Positions 43,178 to 51,129 of a stretch of DNA of 64,000 nt are shown piece after piece (position 1 is the stretch's first letter; each line of letters opens with the position of its first letter). Under the pieces are notes generated by a model. It was given only the letters and a program-made list of their open reading frames with translations, did not search any database and had not been told where the DNA came from. Origin of the DNA: JBHELG01 sp046263195 (GTDB taxonomy: Bacteria > Actinomycetota > Nitriliruptoria > Nitriliruptorales > JAHWKO01); assembly GCA_046263195.1 (NCBI GenBank), contig JBHELG010000108.1, positions 21,566 through 85,565 on the forward strand, written 5' to 3'. A program made the translations under genes and the position numbers.

Positions 43178-43852
43178 TTGGAGTGGGAGCCGTTCATCCG
43201 CCTCATCGCTGCGGCCGGGTTCGCGGGCGCGATCGGCCTGGACCGTGAGCTGCGAGCGAAGCCGGCGGGGCTACGGACGAACATCGTAGTGGGCGTGGCG
43301 GCTGGAGCTTTCGCCTACGCCGGACTGAACTCCTTCCCCGCGGGGGATCCCAGCCGGGTGGCCTCGCAGATCGTGTCAGGGATCGGGTTTCTGGGTGGGG
43401 GGGCCATCTTCGCCGCCGGCGGCAGGCCACACGGTCTGACCACGGCCGCTGCATTGTGGGGCTCGGCGGCCGCCGGTCTGGCCGCGGGGGTGGGGGACTA
43501 CATGACGGGCTTTGCCCTCGTCGCCGTCACCGTCCTCGCGTTGTGGCCCTTGGACTGGGTGGCAAGCTCACTGCTCGCCAGCCGCCGTCGCACTGACATG
43601 CGTCTCGCCGTGGTCGTCCGCGATCTCGCCGCAGCGAGCACGGTCCGGGCCCTACTGCACGAAGCCGGGGTTCGCATCGACCATCTGGACATGCGCCCCT
43701 TCGGCGACGAGCATGTCGCCGTGGAGCTGGCGGTGCACGCCACCCGCCCGCAGCTGGCCGGGGCCATCGCCGCTCTGCGGGTCAGGGATGACGTGCTGTT
43801 CATATCGGAGGAGGCTGTTCCCGGCGAGGAGGGAGCGGCCATCGAACGCTGA
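43178..43852 (+). CDS. MgtC/SapB family membrane protein
   Basis: A 224-residue protein with an N-terminal MgtC domain of about five membrane helices (FIRLIAAAGFAGAIGLDREL includes the family's conserved GLDRE, then RTNIVVGVAAGAFAYAG, IVSGIGFLGGGAIF, GLTTAAALWGSAAAGLAAG and ALVAVTVLALWPL) and a cytosolic ACT-like C-terminal domain from about residue 140. MgtC proteins are connected to survival in low magnesium; a CorA magnesium channel is also in the window (51130-52293), not linked. TTG start at 43178 with gagaaggg 9 bases upstream. Nothing firm in 42963-43177. Confidence 0.85.
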   Translation: MEWEPFIRLIAAAGFAGAIGLDRELRAKPAGLRTNIVVGVAAGAFAYAGLNSFPAGDPSRVASQIVSGIGFLGGGAIFAAGGRPHGLTTAAALWGSAAAGLAAGVGDYMTGFALVAVTVLALWPLDWVASSLLASRRRTDMRLAVVVRDLAAASTVRALLHEAGVRIDHLDMRPFGDEHVAVELAVHATRPQLAGAIAALRVRDDVLFISEEAVPGEEGAAIER

Positions 43853-43912
43853 CCCTGCCCACCGAAGCGTCGTGGTGGTCGGCCCAGCACTTCATCGACG
43901 GGCCTACCACCT

Positions 43913-44653
43913 TCAACGGGCAGTCTCGAGGCGTGGGCCAATGCACTGGAGGAAGCCCGCGGTTGCGGCGCCGACATGACCCTGCGACAGAGCCCGCAGG
44001 TCCGACCACGTGTCGACGTCGTGGCGAAAAGCGGCGCGATCAATCGTTGCCGTCTCCAATGCTCTCGCAGCGGCGAGATGCAGGTGCCGGGCCGCCGAAC
44101 CCGCCCCGAATGCGCTGGGGACCGCCAGTGGTGGGCGACGCAGCAGCGTGGCGGTGCCCCCGTCCCAAGTGGGGGCTACGACCACCGGTTCTGGCCGCTC
44201 GATGACGGCTGCCACGTCGTCCGGGCGCAGCCGGGGCAGATCGGCCGCGACGACGAGCAGGGACACCTCAGGGCCGAAGTGCCGGCAGGCAGTGTCAACT
44301 GCCGTGTCCAGCCCACCGTTACCTGGCGGGTCGACAATCGCTTCGAGCCCGAACGCTGCAACCGAGGTGGCCGCCTGCGGTCCGGACGCCGCCACCACTA
44401 CGCGGTCGAGCGGCACCGATCGCAGTGCGGCGGTGACGTCCGCCAGCATGGCCAGCGACAGAGCCGCCCGTTCTTGGACATTTAGTTCTGTCCCGAGCCG
44501 GGTCTTGCCCATGCCCGGGGATCGCAGAGGCACCAGCCCGACCACCGGTCCCGAGGCCGAGGACGGCAAGCTGCAACCGGCAGGGAGTTCGGACGTCCCC
44601 TCCCAGGTTCGGGGGATCCGCGTCGCGGGTGAGGGGGAAGATCGGTCGGACAC
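43913..44653 (-). CDS. cofC: 2-phospho-L-lactate (or phosphoenolpyruvate) guanylyltransferase, F420 biosynthesis
   Basis: Makes the GDP-activated three-carbon unit that CofD joins to Fo in coenzyme F420 synthesis. The 246-residue protein has a nucleotidyltransferase fold: GPVVGLVPLRSPGMGKTRLG is the GTP-binding N-terminus, then MLADVTAALRSV, VVVAASGPQAA, VSLLVVAADLPRLRPDD with the metal Asp, and PVVVAPTWDGGTATLLRRPP and SAARHLHLAAARALE near the C-terminus. These correspond to CofC order. In actinobacteria the substrate is usually phosphoenolpyruvate. The first 35 residues are not conserved-looking, so the start may be later. It is the strongest taxon hint in the window, as F420 is widespread in actinobacteria. 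Confidence 0.85.
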   Translation of the reverse strand: MSDRSSPSPATRIPRTWEGTSELPAGCSLPSSASGPVVGLVPLRSPGMGKTRLGTELNVQERAALSLAMLADVTAALRSVPLDRVVVAASGPQAATSVAAFGLEAIVDPPGNGGLDTAVDTACRHFGPEVSLLVVAADLPRLRPDDVAAVIERPEPVVVAPTWDGGTATLLRRPPLAVPSAFGAGSAARHLHLAAARALETATIDRAAFRHDVDTWSDLRALSQGHVGAATAGFLQCIGPRLETAR

Positions 44654-44810
44654 GCGAAGAGCCTACTTGCCCGCGGCCCCATCGGACGCTCCATGCCCGG
44701 GTAACGTGCGTGAGGCCTTTGCCTCAGGCGCCACCCGGGCCGGCCTGTGTCAGGAGCCGGACGGCCAGTCGTTGGCTCAGACGCCGGCCGGGCAGGCGGG
44801 GGAGGTGATG

Positions 44811-45860
44811 ATGATGCAGAACATAGCGGTGATGGGAGCCGGCTCGTGGGGCACGACGTTCGCTCAGCTGTGCTGCGACGCAGCCAACGCCACGACGCTC
44901 TGGTCACGCCGTCAGGAGGTCGCCGAAGAGATCAACACGACTCACCACCTCGAGGACTACCTGCCGGGCATCGAGTTGCCCGAGACTCTGCACGCGACCG
45001 CCGATCCAGTGCGGGCACTCGAACGGGCCGACGTCGTCGTCCTCGCGATCCCCTCCGTCTGGCTCGCCGAGCAGCTGTGCGGCTGGGGACAGCTCATCCC
45101 CCACGACGCGACCGTCGTGAGCCTGGCCAAGGGCGTCGAGGCAACCACGCTCCGCAGGGCGAGCGAGGTCGTCATCGAGACACTCGACTGTGATCCTCAA
45201 CGGGTCGCGATCGTCAGCGGTCCGAACATTGCCAGCGAGATCGCTCAACGGCTGCCAGCCGCGACCGTCGCTGCGTGCGGTGACGAGCACCGGGCAACCA
45301 GGGTGCAGAAGGTCTGCATGACGCCCTACTTCCGTGTGTACACGAACCCCGATCGCATCGGCTGCGAAACGGGGGGGGCCACCAAGAATGTGCTCGCGAT
45401 CGCGGCGGGCATTGCTGACGGGATGGGCCTGGGTCAGAACGCGAAGGCGACACTCGTGACGCGAGGCCTGGCCGAGATGGCCCGGTTGGGCGTCGCACTG
45501 GGCGGAAAGCCTCTCACCTTCCTCGGACTCGCAGGAGTGGGGGACCTCATCGTCACCTGTTCCTCACCGAAGTCCCGCAACCGCAGCGTGGGCGAAAGAC
45601 TCGGGCGCGGCGAGGATCTCGAAGCGATCGTGTCCGGCATGCGGATGGTGGCGGAAGGTGTGAAGTCCGCACGAGCCATTCTGGCACTGGCACGTCGGGC
45701 GGGTGTGGAGATGCCCATCTGCGACGCCGTGGTCAAGGTCGTCCACGAGGGCCTCGCCCCATCTGATCTCGTCGCCGGCCTCATGGCACGCGAGCCGAAA
45801 CCAGAACTGCATGGCCTACCGCAGCACGATGGCGCCCTCCTCAGCGACAACTGGCCCTAG
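44811..45860 (+). CDS. gpsA: Glycerol-3-phosphate dehydrogenase (NAD(P)+)
   Basis: Makes sn-glycerol-3-phosphate for phospholipids. The 349-residue protein has the GAGSWGTTFAQLCC dinucleotide fold, VVVLAIPSVWLAEQL, VVSLAKGVE with the active-site Lys region, SGPNIASEI, the catalytic-Lys loop GATKNVLAIAAGIADG, GLGQNAKATLVTRGL and GVGDLIVTCSSPKSRN, all GpsA signatures. Starts at 44808, 44811 and 44814 are all in frame; gggggagg (44797-44805) is a good distance from 44811. It is followed directly by a tandem intergenic repeat with hairpins. Confidence 0.93.
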   Translation: MMQNIAVMGAGSWGTTFAQLCCDAANATTLWSRRQEVAEEINTTHHLEDYLPGIELPETLHATADPVRALERADVVVLAIPSVWLAEQLCGWGQLIPHDATVVSLAKGVEATTLRRASEVVIETLDCDPQRVAIVSGPNIASEIAQRLPAATVAACGDEHRATRVQKVCMTPYFRVYTNPDRIGCETGGATKNVLAIAAGIADGMGLGQNAKATLVTRGLAEMARLGVALGGKPLTFLGLAGVGDLIVTCSSPKSRNRSVGERLGRGEDLEAIVSGMRMVAEGVKSARAILALARRAGVEMPICDAVVKVVHEGLAPSDLVAGLMAREPKPELHGLPQHDGALLSDNWP

Positions 45861-45959
45861 AAATTGTCCCGCCGGCGGTCTTGGGCAAGCCAAGACCGCC
45901 CTCCCTCCCGAATTGTCCCGCCGGCGGTCTTGGGCAAGCAAGACCGCCCTCCCTCCCGA
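45861..45959. repeat. Tandem 49/50-bp repeat with hairpins of the GGCGGTCTTGGGC family
   Basis: Two copies in tandem, 45861-45910 and 45911-45959, differing by one base. Each holds a near-perfect hairpin: GGCGGTCTTGG (45874-45884) with CCAAGACCGCC (45890-45900), loop GCAAG; and GGCGGTCTTG (45923-45932) with CAAGACCGCC (45939-45948). It lies between the convergent gpsA and SDR genes and so may work as a bidirectional terminator, with a C-rich rather than T-rich tail. Other copies are at 5117, 48811 and 49895-49968. Confidence 0.7.
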
Positions 45960-45978
45960 GCCCTTTGCGGAATCACTC

Positions 45979-46908
45979 CTAGCGCACTGCGATTTCCACC
46001 CCCAGTGCCTGCATCACCCCGATCGTCGACTCACCCAGGCTGTCGAACTCCCGGGCGCCGTCCATGCTCACGATGTCGTTCCAGCGTTCGGCGAGGTCCT
46101 CGACCGAGGGCACGGAGCCGTAGGTAACCCCCCGACCCTCCATGATGGCCACGCGCGCGTAATAGCCGCCGCCTGCGTAGAAGATCCTTCCGGTATCCCT
46201 GCACTCCTCGGACACGAGGTAGCCGACCACGGGGGACACCCAGGTCGGCTCCAGCCGTTCCAACAGCTGCGGCGGGAGGATGTCGGCGGTCATACGCGAC
46301 GCCGCGATCGGAGCGATGGCGTTGCAGGTGATGCCGTACTTCACCCCTTCCTGCGCCAACGTCCGAGTGAGCCCGATGAGCCCCATCTTCGCCGCCGCAT
46401 AGTTCGACTGGCCGAAGTTGCCGTAGAGACCCGAGCCTGACGTCGTGTTCAATATCCGCCCGTAGGCCTGCTCACGCAGGTGCGGCCACGCCGCCCGCGT
46501 GACATGGAAGGCGCCGTAGAGGTGAACCTTCATGACGGCATCGAGCTGCTCGTCCTGGAGGTTCTTGAATGAAACGTCGCGCAGGATCCCGGCGTTGTTG
46601 ACGATGATGTCGATCCGCCCCCAATGGCTGAGAGCGCTCTTCACGATGGCCTGGCCGCCTTCGAGGGTCTGCACGCCGTTGTAACTCGGTACGGCCTCTC
46701 CACCGGAGTCGAGGATCTGCTTGACCACACCATCGGCCATGCTCTCGCCGGCGCCCTCACCGTGTCGATTCACTCCGAGGTCATTGACCAACACTTTGGC
46801 GCCACGGCTCGCCAGGAGCAGCGCGTGACTTCTACCTAGACCACCCCCAGCGCCCGTGACGATCGCGACGCGCCCCTCGTAGTCGATCTCTCCCACGCTT
46901 CGTCCCAC
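45979..46908 (-). CDS. Short-chain dehydrogenase, 3-hydroxyacyl-CoA dehydrogenase-like
   Basis: A 309-residue classical SDR. The NAD-binding motif is VTGAGGGLGRSHALLLA, followed by VLVNDLGVNRHGEG; the active site is NTTSGSGLYGNFGQSNYAAAKMG (Ser in the first part, then Y-x3-K) with Asn in VNNAGILRD. VLVNDLG and ADGVVKQI resemble the dehydrogenase part of peroxisomal multifunctional enzyme type 2 (MFE-2), so a role in fatty acyl-CoA oxidation is probable. No MaoC-type hydratase partner is next to it. It converges on gpsA; the tandem repeat separates their ends. Confidence 0.85.
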   Translation of the reverse strand: MGRSVGEIDYEGRVAIVTGAGGGLGRSHALLLASRGAKVLVNDLGVNRHGEGAGESMADGVVKQILDSGGEAVPSYNGVQTLEGGQAIVKSALSHWGRIDIIVNNAGILRDVSFKNLQDEQLDAVMKVHLYGAFHVTRAAWPHLREQAYGRILNTTSGSGLYGNFGQSNYAAAKMGLIGLTRTLAQEGVKYGITCNAIAPIAASRMTADILPPQLLERLEPTWVSPVVGYLVSEECRDTGRIFYAGGGYYARVAIMEGRGVTYGSVPSVEDLAERWNDIVSMDGAREFDSLGESTIGVMQALGVEIAVR

Positions 46909-47255
46909 CTCGTGTCGTCCTGCGCCCGAGAAGTCCCGGCAGGTTGCGCAAGGCTATCGAGGGCCGCCGGAGGCTCCGAATCTTCCCGGATGGGAGAGTT
47001 CATCAGGGCCGAGTCCGGCGTTGATCGCGAGGGCCACCACAGGGCCTGACCCGGCAGGACGTCCGAGACGCGTCGCTGGCTGTCGAGGGCGCAACAGAGC
47101 ACCACTCGCGTCAGCCGGGATGCCCCCAAGCGCGGCTAGGCTGCGCGAAAACGACCGGAGAGCGCACGGGAGCGTGTCCATCCACGGTGGGAAGGGCACC
47201 GGGCCGCAGAGGGTGCTCGATTCGTCCGGGATGGAAACCTGAAGGGAAGCAGCTT
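46909..47255. other. Intergenic stretch between SDR and ddl
   Basis: 347 bases between two divergent genes. No reading frame is supported in either direction and no repeat or structured RNA stands out. Promoters for both genes should be here. The ddl ribosome site (gaaggga, 47241-47247) is at the right end. Confidence 0.4.
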
Positions 47256-48362
47256 GTGAAGCGCCGCGTCCTTGTTCTCTTCGGCGGGCGTTCGAGCGAG
47301 CACGAGGTATCGTGTCTGTCGGCAAAGGCCGTCCTCGCTGCGCTGGACTGCGACAGGTACGACGTCATCCCCGTAGGCATCACCCGTGATGGCCGCTGGG
47401 CCCTGAGCGACGGGCAACTCGCAGTTCCACCGGGCCGAGCGTTGCCCCAGGTGGACGATGAGGGGCCCACCGCCGCCCTCATACTCGGGCGGAAGGGGCC
47501 GAGACTCGTGCGCTTCGACGATGATGGCTGCGAGGTCCTCTCGGAGGTGGATGTCGCCTTCCCCGTGCTCCATGGACCCTACGGCGAAGACGGCACCATC
47601 CAGGGTCTACTCGCCAGCGTCGGGGTCCCCTACGTCGGTGCCGACGTCACCGCCTCATCATTCGGGATCGACAAGCGCGCCATGAAGAACGCCTTCAAAG
47701 CGCGGGGGTTGCCCCAAGTGCCTTACGTGGCCCTGGCACGGGAGCGCTGGGAACAGGAACACCAGGCCGTGCTCGACGAGATCGAGGGGACGCTCAGCTA
47801 CCCGGTATTCACGAAGCCGGCACGGCAAGGGTCGTCGATAGGGATCACGAAAGTCCGGGATCGCGACGCGCTCGAAACCGGCCTTCAGACGTCTTTCGAC
47901 TACGACCGCGTGGCGATCGTGGAGGAGGGGATCGAGGGCGTGCGGGAGATCGAAGTCGGGGTCGTGGGCAACTCGGAACTCGAGCTCAGCCCGGTGGGAG
48001 AAGTCATTCCAAGCCGTGAGTTCTACGACTTCGAAGCGAAGTATTTGGACTCCCCCGAACTCGTCGTCCCGGCAGACCTGCCTGACGAGCTCACGCGTCG
48101 CGTCCAGGGCCTTGCGTTGGAGGCCTACCAGGCGATCGGGTGCCGTGGAATGGGCCGCGTGGACCTGTTCTTGCCTACCGCTCACCTCCCTCAGGGTGGT
48201 GATCTCTATGTCAACGAGATCAACACGATCCCCGGTTTCACGGAGAAGTCGATGTTCCCGCGCCTGTGGCAGGCGCAGGGGGTGAGCTACCCGCAACTCC
48301 TCGACCGACTCTTGACCCTTGCCCTCGACGCCGCACGGCGCGACGGACACTACGCTCCTTGA
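47256..48362 (+). CDS. ddl: D-alanine--D-alanine ligase
   Basis: ATP-grasp ligase joining two D-alanines for peptidoglycan. The 368-residue protein starts KRRVLVLFGGRSSEHEVS with the first D-Ala site, has VAFPVLHGPYGEDGTIQGLL, ASSFGIDKRAMKNAFKARGL, FTKPARQGSSIGITKV with the ATP Lys, EIEVGVVGN and GRVDLFLPT, and YVNEINTIPGFTEKSMFP with the metal-binding Glu/Asn. SYPQLLDRLLTLAL ends the fold. The GTG at 47256 has gaaggga upstream. Usual length for Ddl. Confidence 0.95.
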   Translation: MKRRVLVLFGGRSSEHEVSCLSAKAVLAALDCDRYDVIPVGITRDGRWALSDGQLAVPPGRALPQVDDEGPTAALILGRKGPRLVRFDDDGCEVLSEVDVAFPVLHGPYGEDGTIQGLLASVGVPYVGADVTASSFGIDKRAMKNAFKARGLPQVPYVALARERWEQEHQAVLDEIEGTLSYPVFTKPARQGSSIGITKVRDRDALETGLQTSFDYDRVAIVEEGIEGVREIEVGVVGNSELELSPVGEVIPSREFYDFEAKYLDSPELVVPADLPDELTRRVQGLALEAYQAIGCRGMGRVDLFLPTAHLPQGGDLYVNEINTIPGFTEKSMFPRLWQAQGVSYPQLLDRLLTLALDAARRDGHYAP

Positions 48363-48461
48363 GGTTGGGAAGGAGATCGGCGGTCACCACCACGTGACCG
48401 TGACCCGCCTTGCGGCATGGCGGCCAGAACTCGAGCCGCTGTCAGGCGGCCACCCCTGGCG

Positions 48462-48698
48462 TCACAGGTGGACGATCTGGCAGGTCAACGTGCGGGTGAT
48501 CCCCGGGATCGCCTGAATCTCCGAGACGACGAGCCTGCCGAGCTCGTCGACGTCGCCGGCCGCCGCCTGCACGATGACGTCATAAGGACCGGTGACGGCT
48601 TCCGCCGCCTCGACACCCTGGATCTCCGCAACCTTGTCGGCAACTTCGGCCGCTTTGGCGACCTCCGTCTGGATGAGGATGTACGCTGAGACACTCAC
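48462..48698 (-). CDS. Lrp/AsnC ligand-binding (RAM) domain protein
   Basis: A 78-residue stand-alone RAM domain without a DNA-binding part: SVSAYILIQTEVAKAAEVA, then GPYDVIVQAAAGDVDEL and IPGITRTLTCQIV. It has a beta-alpha-beta-beta-alpha-beta pattern like the effector half of Lrp. Stand-alone RAM proteins bind amino acids and form rings. It lies downstream of, and opposite to, ddl. Start GTG or ATG at 48698. The ligand is not known. Confidence 0.85.
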   Translation of the reverse strand: MSVSAYILIQTEVAKAAEVADKVAEIQGVEAAEAVTGPYDVIVQAAAGDVDELGRLVVSEIQAIPGITRTLTCQIVHL

Positions 48699-48810
48699 GC
48701 GCGCCTCCTGTCCCTCGCTCCAGAACCCCGTGACGCGTAGAGCCTAGTCAAGCGGACGAGCGGCAGCCTCGGCTCATCGTCGTTCAGCATGCAGCGGAGG
48801 CCGTTCCTTT

Positions 48811-48850
48811 ATTTGTCCACCGGCGGTCTTGGGCAGTCCGAGGCCCCCCC
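48811..48850 (+). repeat. Copy of the GGCGGTCTTGGGC repeat upstream of thiL
   Basis: About 40 bases with the block TTGTCC-ACC-GGCGGTCTTGGGC, close to the 5' part of the tandem units at 45861-45959 (which have TTGTCCCGCC-GGCGGTCTTGGGC), followed by a C-rich tail. The hairpin is imperfect here. It lies between the RAM-domain gene and thiL. Confidence 0.55.
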
Positions 48851-48907
48851 ACCCTGACTCGGCGCGCCTGGTGCCGTGCCGAGCGGGACACGAAGGCAAG
48901 GATTGAC

Positions 48908-49894
48908 GTGTCCTCAGAGTTTGCGCTCATCGAGGCTCTGCGCCCGCTCTCGACGGGAGATGAGCCAGGCGTACCGCTCGGAGTGGGAGACGATGCCGCG
49001 GTGGTCGAGGTGGGCGGTGTCCCCGTTGCCTTTGCCATCGATGCGATGGTCGCCGGAGTTCACTTCGATCTCACCATTTCCGCGCTCAGCGACGTAGGCT
49101 GGAAGGCTCTTGCCGCTAACGTCAGTGATCTGGCTGCGGTGGGTGCTCGCACGACGGCCGCGGTCGTGGCGCTCGAACATCCCACCACTCTTGACGACGA
49201 AGACGCCCTCGATCTCCAGCGAGGGCTGCGTGCAGCGGCGGAGCGGTGGGGAGCCCGCCTCGTCGGCGGCGATATCGTGCAGGGGCCGACACTTGCGGTG
49301 ACGGTCGCAGTCATGGGGCCGCTCGCCACCGGCGCCATTCTGCGCCGGTCGGGCGCACGGCCGGGCGACGCGGTGGTCGTCGCGGGACCCCTCGGGGAGG
49401 CGGCAGCCGGTCTCGCTCTGCGACGAGCCGGCGCCCTCGAGGTTCTCGAACGCTATCCCGGCCTGCTGGCGGCACACCGTCGGCCGATCGCGTTACCCGA
49501 GGTGGGCGCCGCCCTCGCCGCGACCGGTGCCCACTCCTGCATCGATGTCAGCGACGGGTTGGGGCAGGACCTCGGCCACATCGCGGCTGCTTCGGGGGTA
49601 AGGATGGTGCTCGACTCCTCGCAGTTGCCGGTTTCTCCCGGGGTGGCAGAAGCGGCGGCCCATCTCGGGCTGGACCCGCTCGACTTGGTCTGCGGCGGCG
49701 GCGACGACCTCGCACTCGCCGCCACCCTCGCCCCCGCCGACCTGCCCCTCCTCGCCGAGCAGCTCGACTGCCTCCCCGTGGTCTGGCAACTCGTAGGCCG
49801 GGTCGTGACCGGTGAAGGCGTCGCACTCACCATACCCGACGGGTCGCAACGTGACCTGATCCGCGCCGGTTACGAGCACGGCAGGCCTACCTAG
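48908..49894 (+). CDS. thiL: Thiamine-monophosphate kinase
   Basis: Phosphorylates thiamine monophosphate to the diphosphate cofactor. The 328-residue protein has SEFALIEALRPL at the N-terminus, VGDDAAVVEVGGVPVAFAID with the metal-binding Asp residues, DLTISALSDVGWKALAANV and DLAAVGARTTAAVVALE, GGDIVQGPTLAVTV, GPLGEAAAGLAL, DVSDGLGQDLGHIA and CGGGDDLALAATLAPADLP, all ThiL motifs. GTG start. Its end is 91 bases from thiD, with two copies of the dispersed repeat in the gap, but the two are on one strand and in one pathway. Confidence 0.93.
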   Translation: MSSEFALIEALRPLSTGDEPGVPLGVGDDAAVVEVGGVPVAFAIDAMVAGVHFDLTISALSDVGWKALAANVSDLAAVGARTTAAVVALEHPTTLDDEDALDLQRGLRAAAERWGARLVGGDIVQGPTLAVTVAVMGPLATGAILRRSGARPGDAVVVAGPLGEAAAGLALRRAGALEVLERYPGLLAAHRRPIALPEVGAALAATGAHSCIDVSDGLGQDLGHIAAASGVRMVLDSSQLPVSPGVAEAAAHLGLDPLDLVCGGGDDLALAATLAPADLPLLAEQLDCLPVVWQLVGRVVTGEGVALTIPDGSQRDLIRAGYEHGRPT

Positions 49895-49968
49895 GGGGAG
49901 TCATACTGGCGGTCTTGGGCCTGCTAGGCCTGATTTGGGAGGAGTCGTAGTGGCGGTCTTGGGCCTGT
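49895..49968 (+). repeat. Two copies of the GGCGGTCTTGGGC repeat between thiL and thiD
   Basis: First copy about 49895-49925 (GGAGTCATACT-GGCGGTCTTGGGCCTG), second about 49933-49968 (GGAGTCGTAGT-GGCGGTCTTGGGCCTGT). Both share the GGAGT-(C/A)-TA-(C/G)-T lead-in with the copy at the end of leuB. The thiD ribosome site aaaggagga (49972-49980) begins just after the second copy. Confidence 0.65.
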
Positions 49969-49985
49969 AACAAAGGAGGAGACGC

Positions 49986-50819
49986 ATGATCCCCGCCCCC
50001 CCGGGTGGCACCCCCTCGCGGGCTCTCACTGTGGCCGGATCCGACTCGGGGGGTGGCGCGGGCATCCAGGCGGACCTGAAGACGTTCGAAGCGCTCGGCG
50101 TGTACGGGATGAGCGTTGTCACGGCACTGACAGCCCAGAACACCCTCGGAGTCCACGGCATCCACGAGGTGCCCGCGGACTTCGTCCGTCTCCAACTCGA
50201 CGTCGTCATCGACGACATCGGTGTCAACGCGGTGAAGACAGGGATGCTCGCGAACGCCGACATCATCACTGCGGTGGCGGCTGCACTCCGCGACCACGCC
50301 GTGGAGCGCCTCGTCGTCGACCCCGTCAGCGCCTCGAAGCACGGTGATCCGCTCCTGCAACCCGATGCGGTCGAGGCGCTACGCGAACTGCTGCTGCCAT
50401 TGGCCCTCGTCGTCACGCCGAACGTCGGCGAGGTGGAATTGCTGTGCGGCAGGGAGATCGACAGCGTCGACGACCTGCGTCCGGCGGCCGAGGCGATGCT
50501 CGAACTGGGCTCGCGCTGGGTTCTCATCAAGGGTGGCCACCTGCCTGACAACAATGATGCGGTGGACCTGCTCACGAACGGCGACATCTGGCACGAACTC
50601 CGCTCGCAGCGCTGGGAGACCCAAGACACACACGGCACCGGCTGCACGCTGGCGTCGGCCGTGGCCGCTGGACTCGCCCGGGGCAACGACCTCGTAACCG
50701 CAGTGAAGGCGGCCAAACGGTTCGTGACGGGCGCGATCGAGAACGGAATACCTATCGGGTCGGGCATCGGGCCGGTGAACCCGGCCTGGAACCTACGAGC
50801 CCGCGAATTCTGGTCCTGA
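49986..50819 (+). CDS. thiD: Hydroxymethylpyrimidine/phosphomethylpyrimidine kinase
   Basis: Phosphorylates HMP and HMP-phosphate in the pyrimidine branch of thiamine synthesis. The 277-residue ribokinase-like protein reads TVAGSDSGGGAGIQADLKTF, VYGMSVVTALTAQNTLGVHG, VDPVSASKHGDPLLQPDAV, VTPNVGEVELLCG, LIKGGHLPD and, near the end, THGTGCTLASAVAAGLARG with the catalytic Asp region, all ThiD motifs. ATG at 49986 with a strong ribosome site. It is the next gene after thiL; the pair covers two enzymes of the same cofactor route. Confidence 0.95.
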   Translation: MIPAPPGGTPSRALTVAGSDSGGGAGIQADLKTFEALGVYGMSVVTALTAQNTLGVHGIHEVPADFVRLQLDVVIDDIGVNAVKTGMLANADIITAVAAALRDHAVERLVVDPVSASKHGDPLLQPDAVEALRELLLPLALVVTPNVGEVELLCGREIDSVDDLRPAAEAMLELGSRWVLIKGGHLPDNNDAVDLLTNGDIWHELRSQRWETQDTHGTGCTLASAVAAGLARGNDLVTAVKAAKRFVTGAIENGIPIGSGIGPVNPAWNLRAREFWS

Positions 50820-50850
50820 CCGCCGATCGTCCTTGCCTGACGCGACGACC

Positions 50851-51057
50851 TCATCCTCGGGCGCGGGACGGGGCGCGCTGGATCTTCCCAGCCTTGATAC
50901 ACGAGGCGCAGACGTCCATGCGCTGCACGCTGCCCTCGCGGAGTACCCGCAGGCGCTGAACGTTCGGTGCCCAGCGACGCGAACTGCGCCTATGGGAGTG
51001 GCTCACCTGCTTACCGAACCAGGGACCCTTCCCGCAGATCTCGCAGACATAGGCCAT
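50851..51057 (-). CDS. rpmB: 50S ribosomal protein L28 (zinc-ribbon form)
   Basis: A 68-residue protein: AYVCEICGKGPWFGKQVSHS, then RRWAPNVQRLRVL and MDVCASCIKAGKIQRA. The C-x2-C pairs CEIC and CASC make the zinc-binding (C+) form. Start at ATG 51057, with ggaagg upstream; the longer frame starting at 51093 is not used because AYVC is the known beginning. It is followed by corA on the same strand upstream and lies close to thiD on the opposite strand. recG is nearby, as in many bacteria. Confidence 0.93.
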   Translation of the reverse strand: MAYVCEICGKGPWFGKQVSHSHRRSSRRWAPNVQRLRVLREGSVQRMDVCASCIKAGKIQRAPSRARG

Positions 51058-51129
51058 GACGGGTCCTTCCCCGAGCACTTTGCCGGCCGGCACTAGCCGC
51101 GACGCAGACGTTGCGGGCAGGGTAGCGGG

